Shown here: piece by piece, positions 53,574 to 64,000 of the stretch
How positions within the stretch are numbered: position 1 is the stretch's first letter
Layout: each line of letters opens with the position of its first letter
Source: Phallusia mammillata
Taxonomy: Eukaryota; Chordata; Ascidiacea; Phlebobranchia; Ascidiidae
Assembly: GCA_003260075.1 (NCBI GenBank)
Contig: QLIY01000840.1
Location: 5,113 to 69,112 of the forward strand
DNA length: 64,000 nt
Direction of reading: 5' to 3'
Position numbers and translations under genes: made by a program
Notes under the pieces: model-generated
What the model saw: only the letters and a program-made list of their open reading frames with translations
Databases searched by the model: none
Told to the model about the DNA's origin: nothing

Positions 53574-56500
53574 TGTGTTGGCTAATTTAATACGGTCAGA
53601 TTCTTCACCTTGAAGATAACAACGATGATTAAATAGCTTTTGTCAGAAATCAGCCAATCAGTAAAGGGACAAACCAGGGCTACGGAGTGAACAACTGCAG
53701 TCTGAGTATACGAACCTTGAGAAATCAGTTAACAAAGCCGGCTTCTATTATACCACATTCATAAGATTTTATCACGTATACATAACCGTCACTCACAACA
53801 TACATATTGCGCAGATCTATAACCACGTGATAGCACATGCGACGCTTCGATAAACATTTCATCTTCAGGCCAAGCAAGTTTGAAACCGCGCCGCCACGTT
53901 TACCTGGGAGCGGAAACAAGTTTTTCTAGCCTCCAGCCTAACGGATCGACCACTTATGCTTACTTGCGACTTTGTAGCTACCAGTAACAACAAATAAGGC
54001 AACGACCCAGCGGCTATATTACGGAAATGTGATATCCAGTCAACACCCAAGGCTGTCCACACATGCCGCATTTTCGGTACGACTTACATGTTATATAGCA
54101 GGGATGATGGTCATGTGATTTGGACGTAACTGGCATTACGTCGTTTTTTGCGTCTGAAAAAATTAGCATCGTCGGTTCATAGAGAGTAACGTTGGTGCAT
54201 TCAAAATTTTACTGCACGCTAATTACGTCACAGCACATTGCATTCACGGAACATTGGAATTAATTGATTAATATATATTTGCTTCAAGGCAATAGACCCG
54301 TTCTTTTGGTTACACAAAACTCTTGAAATTCCACAAGGATTGCGACGGCAAGAAAAAGTCTTCAATTATTAACAACTTCAATAAAACTGCGACTTACTGT
54401 CTACACACAGGAGATAGAATTTCCCGTTTAAACACGGTCGTTCCGGGGACTGACAAGGAATTATTACATCGCTTAACGATGAGGGCACTTTTGCGTTGAC
54501 TAGAAATAGCCGAAATCTATACCGACCCGGTGCAAAAATTCACTGTTTGAACAGATGAACTAACAATACAATGACTGCAAACTGGCTCCGTCACGAGAAA
54601 ACGATTTGTTAATGCGTTACAAGCACCAAACACGGCAAAATTTGGACTACCAAAGGTTAAAGGTTTGGCAATCAGGAGAAACAAAAAATCTTACGTCCTT
54701 TCCAATTCTTTCTCAAAGGCCAAAATTGCTTCCGTTACGAAGGCATTGACTTCATTCAGACAAGCTGTTTCCCCAGACAAACCATTTTGACTTTGCTGTC
54801 AACAACTTACAAAGTGCAAGTTTAAAGTGCAACAAACACGCTGCAAACTAACGAATTTATTACTGAAAACTGAATTTTCTACAACCGAAGTTTAGGACTG
54901 TTTTTCTGGTTGCAAACTAACATAAATCTTTCCGGGTCAAAGTTTTGCAACTTTCAAACACTGTGATTCCTTGTTTAAAGGTCTTATTTGTTGAAAACGT
55001 GAGCTGAGAAAAGTTTTTTGACAAACAGTTTCCTGTCTCATAGTGGTATTGGTACAATTACATCAAATATGTCAAGTTTATCCCTATGAGAGTATGAGCA
55101 ATGCATTTAAATTTTAGCAACTGATTGACACAGATTTCAATGCAAAAAAGAAATAAGCCTTTAAGTTCATAATTTCCGCTGTCAACACGAGTAAATTATG
55201 CACAACGCTGGTTTAGATAAATCTGTAAGTTTTTGGTTCATCTGCAAAAAATACATAACTGTAACTGTACTTCCTACAAGAACAGCAGCAAAACGTTTAC
55301 CTCAAATGGCTACCTTTGTCACGTTGCAGTCAAACAAACGGCGCAACAACCGGCCGAAGAAGCATGGCCTGGCCCAGCAATAACGCTGTGTTTGCACACA
55401 GGGGGGGGGGAGTTTACCTCAAATGGCTACCTTTGTCACGTTGCAGTCAAACAAACGGTAAGTTCCAGCAAGGCGCAACAACCAGCCGAAGAAGCATGGC
55501 CTGGCCCAGCAATAACGCTGTGTTTGCACACAAATGAAAGTCTGAAGCGTGCTAGGCCTGTGGCTGCTCAAGCGTGAAGCTTCCAGTCTGTGAAAGATAT
55601 GCGATGGCGTCTTTCTGCAGGAGGAGCGACAGGGGACCTAAAGAAGCCATGGCACTGCGTAAGACGGTTCCGACTAGTTTTAGAGACAAAACAAAAATTC
55701 GTTTTGCGTTTTGCGAAGGCGCTTAAGCGCCGGAAATACGAAACGTGATTGCTTGTCACTGTGTAGCAAGTGCCACGTGACGTCACGCGCAAATGCGGCC
55801 GAGCGCAATTGAGAAGTTATCGCGGTAGTAAACAAACGTCATAAAATACGTGACTTTTTGAAACGAGCCCCTCGAAACATTACATAGCGGCTTCGGAGCC
55901 TAAAAATTACCATGTAAAGGTTTTCCTAGCGTGATGTCATACTATCCCAAAAGCTCGTTCTGATACCGCTACTTGAGATTGAAATTTGTGTTCGAAATCA
56001 AGTTCGAAATCGCATTAGCTGGGTGAGTTGTGTAATACTTTGTAAATCTACTATACTTTCAAAATTGACAAACAAACGTGTTCCCACAATTTTCCTGCAA
56101 TCAACATCGTAATGGGAAAGACACTTCTTTCAACAGTTTCTAGCCGACGGGCTGGGATCCGCCAACGAACAACAATTTGGGAAACCACATTTTCTATTTA
56201 GCGAGACCTTGGCGTCCAAGTGTGATATGTTCACATTGGAAAGAAAGGTTGTTCGTTTTGGGCGGCGCTGTAAAGTGCTTTCGACCTCCCGGGACCATAA
56301 AAAACTTCAAAGTAGACTTTCACCAGCCTTCATCGCTTCTACTTTTCAAAAACTTCCGCAATTGGAGTTGATTAAACGAACATGCATGGAAAGCATTGCA
56401 TTTTTACTGCCAACGTTTTGTTCGTGAGGAAACAAGCAATGAATTCAAAGCGCTTCCGATTGGATATGGAAGGCATCAGTCGACAGAACGATCTAGAAAA

Positions 56501-59500
56501 CCGCACGCGATGTTTTTTCTACAATCTACCGAATAGTAATACCTGTTGGACTTCTGTCACTTTAGGTTTCAGCCTTCCACATATCGTTTGTGGACTATCG
56601 ACAGCATACGCACCGCTAAGCGTGAACAAACATAAACCTAATCTACAAGATCGGGGGACTACATTATCAGTTTGTATTTCCGAACCAAATTAGGAACTGC
56701 CCTCTTCTAACCTTAAAACGCAATTAAGTGGAGGCCTTCATTACGAGCCTCTGTTATACACCTTCGTCACCAGGCTCTAATATACAACGACATGTTGGTG
56801 GGTAAATACAGAGGTATTGATATTGCGAAATAATACTTGTTCACTGGCAACCTGCACGTAGCTTCCTCTATTAACACCCAGTTGTAAGTCCAAAGGCCGT
56901 GGAAGCTTCGACCGGTTGTATGCCGCCTCGGGCGGTGCCTAAGTAAAACAAACCTCTCGCCAGGAGATTCCCAGTAAAATAAACAAGGTTTCGGCGAGCC
57001 ATGCTTGTCTTGTAAAGATAACCAGTGTGCCGAGAACAACAACAATACCAACAGTGTAATTATGGCGCCACTCAGGGTGCGAAGGTGCCAATTTGTCAGG
57101 GTGCGAAGGTGCCAAAATACATTATTTTGCTTGTCTTTGCGCAGAGAAGAGATCCAATGAAAAAATTTAACCAACTTACATAGGCGCAACACGCCCGCAA
57201 ACTAGCACTTTAAGCCTGATCTAATCCGCCGTTTTACGCATACACTTCAATAATAAACTCATGAGAAACTTCAAAAACACAACTTTACCTTAACGTTAAA
57301 CTTTTGCGAGTTTGCTGCGTTGGTGTTTCGAGTATTTCTCGCTCTGCAAACTTATCTAATCAAGTAGAAAATGAGTTATTCCTACATTAGGTTTAACGAA
57401 TATTTCCCAACATTATTGACACACATTCTGCTGTTCTCTCACGAGTGCTGTCAAACATCACCTCCAAGCGTAAAGATTACAGTTGGTGAGTCATTGACGT
57501 GTAATTTTGAGGGATCTCAAATGCGCAGAGACACAAGAATTTGACCGCATCCGGTTAGGCGTTCCGCTACAAAGACATCAGCCTTCTTTCAGCTCGAAAT
57601 GAAAACAGGCACATAGCTTTGAGCCGACCGAAAGAAAATAGCTTTCGTAATGTCCCTCCTGAAACTGCGCGAAATGGAAATCGAACACAATGGTCTCTGT
57701 TGTTAAAAACCACAGGCGGAACTTTCGTCGCCAACAACCAACGCTGATGTGTTATTTCATCACATAGTCGCGCAAAACACTTAATACACTACATATTATT
57801 CGACGCCCGGTAAAACAACATTATACCTACCGCTAGATACACATTCGCTAATGTGAGGTCTGCCCATGGTCTTTCTGAGTCACAACTTAGGGCGCCTCAA
57901 GCTAGGGTTAAAAACCAATACTGTTACCGATAGCAGAAAAACAAACAAAAACTGCCGAGTCACGCTAAATATAGCAAGGTACTCGTTTGTTGTCAATTTT
58001 TTGTGTAATTTGACAACAAACGAGTCGGAAATGATATCTTTTATGCAACCTAATGGATCGTTAAGGGTTTTGAACCTGCTCTTGTGCTCCTCTGAATGCA
58101 CGAAACTGATATCCCTGTGGATCGGTTTCAACACAAAACAAAGCAACGGCACGCGAGCAATTGAAGAATCATGGAATGCTTGTTAGTGGAAAAACCAAAT
58201 CTCGGGTGGATAATGCAGATAAATAGCATAAAAATCAATTTAGCAAATTAACCTTATTGTCTCGCGCACATCTTCAGTTTCTTTGTGGAACATCCAACCC
58301 GCTCTATCAATAAAGTTACATCAAACAAACTTGGTTATATATTTTGGCTTTCTAACATTTCTGAAATCAACAGTTCGGTTGACAGAAAATGGTTGCACAT
58401 GGCAGCAACGCTTGTTAATATTTGTTTATATTTTATATTTTCGTCGCAAGATGACAAAAAATCGGTCACTCAAAGGTAATTATCTCATACGATTGGCGGG
58501 CATCGACAACACAACAGCTCGTATTTGCGTTTGCACGGCAAAAATAGCTCAGTTCGGAAGTTAAAAATATCTCAAAAGCTCCGCCCATTACTCGTGAAAC
58601 TAGCGTGGTAGTAGTCGCGTGTCTGTACACCGGCATCCAAGATCACGGATCACTAACAGCAGACAGATTAGCGCCGAGTTTGCAAATTACCGTCTTTGCT
58701 TTGCGGCTCGCCGACGATTTTTGCCCTCTCACTCTCACGCAACCCAACTGCTCGTCACGGATCGGATTTCCATTTTGCTGGTTCTGAACGGATTACCGCC
58801 GGTCTTTCACATCGCTGCTCAAGCCGACGTTTTTTAGCCGCGGACCAATTAGGGTGCTTTGTTTGGGTCACGTGCTTCTTAATTGGATGTGATTGCTCGG
58901 TTTGGAGTAGTTGACGATGCGTAACCGCAACGACTATTGATGAGAGGTGATTCGGGTTTGGGCACATCTCGCCTAATTACCATACAGTTAAAGGTACATT
59001 TACCATACTTGCTTACTGCACACTGCACAGATAGTTGTTATTGCCATGCCAAGATTAACTATAGCGTAGTTGGGTAAAAATGTATGTGGTGGTTTAGCAC
59101 TGTATTACTTAAATTGGTAAAGTTCAGGTATTACAAACAAAACTGTTCAACAACAGGCTGTTGTTAGGGCCTAATAACGTTACAAAGCATGCGCACGTCC
59201 CTATTAGTTAATTAAAGCAAGTTTTGCCGCTTGAGCTTCAAAAAACGGTTTGGAAAACTTTGGATTACGACATTAAGCGTGCATCGTATTTTGCCAAATA
59301 CTCGGCAACACTGCATTACAACTTCATCGTATACGCTCGGCGCGACTAATTCCCTACAATTAGGACTTCAGGTCTAAAATTACACTCCGTTCAAATCAAT
59401 AACGAGACGAGTTTTTGTTATTTTGCATTTAAACCAATGAATTATATGCAGAACTGGGAAATCAGCGGATGTTCTGTCTTCGTTCCTCACACGCCATGTG

Positions 59501-60580
59501 TCACTTTATCTGCAAAGTTCCCGCGCCGAATCTGCTCCTAATTAACTGAGCCTCACACGAACTTTAGTGAACATCACGCGATGGTGACAATAATGCTGAG
59601 GTTCGAACTCTTAACTCTTAGACTTCTACCCGCCTGGTCACTACAGACAAGTAAAGCTGTCACTCGATATTTTTTTGTTTGACTATTGGGAGGTGATTGC
59701 GTTGGAATGTATTCAACTATCGAAAAATCTTGCACAGGAAAACATAACTCAAACACAAAATATGAACATTTGTATAAAATTTTACAATATAAGTAAAGCA
59801 ATAAAGGCGATTCTCTCGCAGAATGGACAAAAGTTACACAAAGTAATTAACCTACATGAACTTCTTAGCGTTTAACCCAATAGTTGGCATCCAACATGCA
59901 GCGTGGAAAGCCTTGTCGACGAATCGTTGCGTGCAAAATATGCTTTGGATACAGAAATATTTCCGGTTATCAAGAAAAACAAAGCTTTTCGGCTGCTTTG
60001 CGATAGTTCACTGACACGCAATGTTTTAAAATACATGCGAAATTCCAGAGACAACTTAACTTTATCGATGGTTCTTTGCACGAACATTCTCCAAAATGCA
60101 CGCAAAGCACATTTTTCGAGTTTTTACCTCGGGGCGTCCCCATAGAAAATCTCTCTCAAGCACGCAATGTGGGAAACATTTTTCGTCGTTTATTTTACCG
60201 AACATACACGCGATGCTTAAAAATGGTGCGATATTTGTGACTAGAAGGAGTACTGCGAACAAGTCTAGTCATTGTGAACCTTAATAATGGATTTTAAATG
60301 ATAAAATCTGATTTGCAACTTGACAAGTTCTATAGCTCTTACTTGAGCGTCTAAAATAATTGTAGCACAACGCAGCGACAAAAGTGCATTTAAAAAACAA
60401 CACACAACCGGGCGATAATCTTTGTAAAGAAAGAACACAATAAACGATAAATTAAACGGGGTGAAAAATTTGCATAGGAAAGCAGCGCTGGTGAAACCTA
60501 AACCAAATGGTCGTTTTTACAATTTGCAACGGTAAAGTGAAACACGACAACGTGAGCTTACCCGTTTCATTTATATCCAG
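53574..60580. other. 7-kb region without a supported gene
   Basis: Apart from the G-run duplication at 55401-55410 I find no exon chain with conserved sequence. A 19-bp unit CAGGGTGCGAAGGTGCCAA is repeated twice at about 57075-57113. Short open frames are scattered without coding signatures. Regulatory sequence or a fast-evolving gene could be missed here. Confidence 0.45.
55401..55410. other. G-run between duplicated flanks (probable gap placeholder)
   Basis: About 55294-55400 recurs at about 55413-55531. The second copy has an extra 15 nt, GTAAGTTCCAGCAAG, at 55458-55472. Confidence 0.85.
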
Positions 60581-63500
60581 CTAGTTCGTATTTTTGGTAT
60601 TGAACCGAGCTTGTAGTGGTTTCTTTCGTCTCCGTCGACTTGCGGCTTCTGCTCGACCTCTTGGCGTCAAATCTCCCTCGTCTTGAATATATCCTGAAAA
60701 GGAAAAATAAATCACTAGAACGGATTGTACCACATGTCCAAACAAAATTGAACAGTTTTTGTGTACAATACCAAAATACTTACAAAGCAACAGAATATGT
60801 GCCCACATTTAAGTTCTTTATTAGAGAGAAATTAGTTTCACATACTTTTGACAGGCCCTGTCAGTTTATATATTTTATTCACATTGATGTTTCTGTATTA
60901 TTTATTGAGTTTTAATAGTCGCACATTTGCGCCTGCCTTTTTAGCAGTATTTGTAATCTTTCATGGCAATATTGACAAAATTACACTGTTTTTTTGTTGT
61001 GTTCTTATCAATACCTAAACCTAGTTAAGCAATTCCTACTTGGTTTAACTCTTACAACTCCCATACATTCATGGCGATTGCTTGTACAAGTGGTACAGAC
61101 CGAGTTGGGGATCGAACCAGCAACCTCGTAGTTAATTGATTCACCCCCAGTCGTAGAGGCAATTTTGAATAACTATAAGTAAAATGAATTCCCAATACAA
61201 CGATATTTAACAAAACATAAAACATAAAGATATTCTGTAATCTGTATTGATGTGTCATGTAAGCGCAGCACCTCGTCGCAGTAAGGCTTTAACAATTACA
61301 ATCGTGCCCAACCACATTAGACATTTGTTCAAATTAGGCTGGCTTGTCGGAACGTGTCAATACGTTTTGTACTTGATATATGGCCACACACATCGACATT
61401 TAATAACGCCTAGTCATATCACGACCAGACCAGCTGGGCCCCTTGCTAACAAACCATGTTGTTAATATTGTATGAACTTGCAAAGTGTTTGAAATCTGCG
61501 GTAAACACAATCCTACAGGGACATAAAAATTTGTGTGTGTATATTGTGTTTTCAATGACACATTCAAAAAAACGCGTTTCCGATAGTTTCCATTAAAGTA
61601 TAAAAGACAGCACTAAAAGCCTTAATGAATCAATGTCAGCATCTATAATGTAATGAACATGGGTTTGGTTTAACAAATAATATACGCATGTATTTTCCCA
61701 AATTTGTAAATAAGTTGTTAAGTATTACGTATTACCCAGTAACTTATTACCAAACCAAAAATCACATGTGTCTTGGGACAATCTTTACCACGATGTGTCC
61801 ATAGGGGTTCGAAGTACGGAGTTTGCAGCCTTTTCTCAAAACCCGGAGAACCGCACATTAAAATGGACTTTGTATGCAGGCTCCTTGACAGATCACGATT
61901 ACACGCGGCTTCATTGCATCAACTCAGCCTAATAAAGCGTCGCTTTTATTTGCCCTTTATTGAAACAAATGGTAAACTCGGCACGAAAACCATTTTTCGC
62001 TAAATACAAATCGAGATAACGGAAAACAATAAACGACTGTTGGTGGTCCTTAAAACATACTTCGCGATGTTTACCGCTGTCAGCAATCAACTTAACGCAG
62101 GGGTGCGAAACAATTTCGCTATAACGACCGCATCGCAGATATTTATTTCACCACCGGCCGCCAAGTGTCTTCTTGTTTTTGTTTATACAATACTGAAGTA
62201 AAGAAATAGGTTTATCTCATAATGGCGCCCGAAAGCCAAGATTAATTTCTAACTTGAAGCACAGATTGGGCTTAACGCTATAGCGATCAGTCTTTCTTGT
62301 TTATGACGTCACCATCTATATTGTGGGTCACAATTTGTGACGCATGTGGTGCTATTTTTCGCATTGTTTGCACACAATAGACAATAGAGTATAAAAAGTC
62401 TGATACAAATTGCTCTTAGATTGGTAACATTATTTCCAATCCCATAAAATCTATTTAGAGCAGTTTTTAAATGCAAGCATAACTTAGAGTAGACTATTTT
62501 AAGTTTTACTTAGACTATTTTAAGTTTTACTTATGTCACGGCCGCCAGTACATATATTGTAGCATACATGTTTACGGCCGCAGGTTGTGCACCCCTGAGT
62601 CAGGACGGCCGCGTGATAAATAAAAGTGTGAATATTTGTCTTTTGAAAAGACATTGAGCGAATATTTGAAAATCTCCACAAACATTGAATCCAATGCAGA
62701 AAAATACTATATCTTAAAATACTACCCTGAAGCAAGCTGGTTGAAGTAACTTTAGTTCTCTACAGGCAAAATTGCCAAGCATAGCGGTTAGTAACTCAGC
62801 GCATTGTATTTCGACTCCTGTTGCATCGACATTACCACAGATAATTAGTGCGATAATTTTTAGTGGATTTGTATGAGAAATAAATTTAACAGACCCGGTT
62901 ACCTCTTCTGCGACACTCAGCGGTGCTCGGTATCCCAATCTCCCAAAAATGTTCCGGAGATGAAGGTGGCACGTATTCATGGCGATGTCGACAAATGTCC
63001 TTTAGCGCCCTCTCGCGCTCGTCCGGTGGAAGATCGCTAAATAACAGGTGGTGCTTTTACAAAAAAATTGGTCATCTAAAACGTTATGATCGTATGATCC
63101 ATCGTATGACAGAATAAAATGTTACAAACAAAACATTACAACGTGTGGGGGGGGGGCCAGACCATCGTATGACAGAATAAAATGTTACAAACAAAACATT
63201 ACAACGTGTAGAATTTTGGCAATTGAATCATTCATTTTAATCAAAGTAATGTTGACCAATATTTTTCCCCAACATATTCAACAGTTGTCTACAAGCTGGC
63301 TTACTCTAGCTGTAAATATTATTTAGTTTTCATGCGAAGTACACCTTAATGAAAAAATTAGGACAGAAAATTTACAATCTTTTGATTGTTTAATATCTAA
63401 GAAACCTGGTTACGAAGAGTCATACAAACTAAAGAGAACTAAAACTAACTGAGACAATATTAAAAAAATGCATGGTTGCATAAAGATGAACTTAATAGAC

Positions 63501-63730
63501 TTACAGTCTCATAGATTCCAGTTTTCATTGTGGATAATATAAGTAAACAAAAAACTCTTGCTGCACACCTGTAATATGCTTCACACTGTGGACAGGATTT
63601 TGCTTCCAATTTTTCTCTGTCATCTCTTTTCCTCACAACGGATTGAAATTTGAATCCTGCCTCTTTTTTCTTCTTTGGAACAACATTAAAACTGTCATCA
63701 GGATCATATTTTGTATGCATTTTTATTGTG
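60581..63730 (-). CDS. RBBP8: CtIP/RBBP8 (Sae2/Ctp1 family), last three exons
   Basis: Exons 63730-63569, 63036-62903, 60693-60581 (TAG) join in phase and give the last 135 residues; the 5' part lies beyond position 64000. The Sae2-like domain is clear: FKFQSVVRKRDDREKLEAKS, a CPQCEAYY zinc-type CxxC, PPDERERALKDICRHRHEYV, PPSSPEHFWEIGIPST and ECRRRGYIQDEGDL. The C-terminus is basic (SRRRRKKPLQARF), as in vertebrate CtIP. CtIP activates MRE11 nuclease in the MRN complex and starts end resection at double-strand breaks in the nucleus. The conserved CDK-site region, usually just upstream of the C-terminal domain, is not recognisable here. The internal ATG at 63720 is not the start: the exon is open to an acceptor at 63731. 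Confidence 0.93.
61085..61150 (-). repeat. tRNA-derived remnant with good box B
   Basis: On the minus strand GGTTCGATCCCC matches a pol III box B. The 5' half lacks a good box A and no cloverleaf could be drawn, so it is a SINE or tRNA relic in the last CtIP intron, not a functional tRNA. Confidence 0.3.
62098..62597. mobile_element. 500-bp hAT-like element in the last CtIP intron
   Basis: Termini CAGGGGTGCGAAACAA and TTGTGCACCCCTG are inverted with mismatches, with subterminal GGCCGC blocks. The left part matches a fragment nested in the element at 39331. No clear target duplication, so it is old or its borders are imprecise. Confidence 0.65.
63147..63156. other. G-run between duplicated flanks (probable gap placeholder)
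   Basis: About 49 bp at 63098-63146 recurs at 63161-63210, in a CtIP intron. Confidence 0.8.
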
Positions 63731-64000
63731 CTGTAAAACGAAACAGTGAAACAGTTGCACTTTTAATGTTTAACTTCTTTTTGAAGTCTTGAATTTAATA
63801 TGTTAAAAGTGAAAACTGATTAGATTTGCAGTGTAGCTGCAGCAAAATTCAACTTTACTACATTGGGCTCCATAATGTTTTAGCAGTGCACTGGTATTTC
63901 CTGCTTTGTGATTGTTTAGTTCTACTTTTCTTTCACACAGTGAAACCAACTCAATCCGGTTTTAATAGACATTTTACGAACAACAAAAAACCAGGGCCTC

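Noticed and set aside
53351-53590. 79-codon plus-strand frame
   Set aside because: Antisense shadow of SDR exon 1.
55198-55577. Overlapping frames with repeated peptides
   Set aside because: The repeat is the G-run duplication; no exon structure or family.
63718-63720. ATG as the CtIP start
   Set aside because: The exon stays open to an acceptor and begins mid-codon; it encodes the middle of the C-terminal region.

Overview
The window is nuclear DNA of an animal, not a microbe. Genes are split by GT-AG introns and encode metazoan families: Numb, estrogen-related receptor, RTEL1 and CtIP. AT-rich non-coding sequence, mostly compact introns, a single ERR-type receptor, many small hAT-type elements and high polymorphism fit an invertebrate chordate, most likely an ascidian tunicate. 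The species is inference; nothing here fixes it.

Layout, left to right. 295-4921 (+): 3' part of an unrecognised gene with two AT-hooks. 6116-17479 (+): a complete Numb adaptor, 8 coding exons, 456 aa. 17480-21227: gene-free gap between convergent genes. 21228-25577 (-): a complete estrogen-related receptor, 7 exons, 526 aa. 25578-30330: gene-free ERR upstream region. 30331-41600 (-): RTEL1 helicase, at least 18 exons, about 1,037 aa, with one unresolved junction. 43685-44976 (+): small three-exon gene, 137 aa, unrecognised. 45545-48720: tandem array of a ~196-bp unit built from short palindromes. 49467-53573 (-): atypical short-chain dehydrogenase, 4 exons, with an apparent 1-nt frameshift in the last. 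53574-60580: no supported gene. 60581-63730 (-): last three exons of CtIP/RBBP8 with the Sae2-type C-terminus; its 5' part lies beyond the window.

How the genes relate: there is no operon. Numb (Notch and endocytosis) and ERR (nuclear receptor) are converging developmental or metabolic regulators. RTEL1 and CtIP both act in recombination and end processing, but are separated by other genes.

The strongest unexpected signal concerns the assembly. Homopolymer G or C runs, nearly all 10-12 nt, sit between two near-identical copies of the flanking sequence, which differ by SNPs, indels and in one place by presence or absence of a transposon. They look like gap placeholders between overlapping, unmerged haplotype contigs. 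Run polarity (G, then C, then G) suggests pieces joined in opposite orientations. One run lies inside an RTEL1 coding exon and would be read falsely as eight glycines. I see no prokaryotic-type defence system, CRISPR array or virus.
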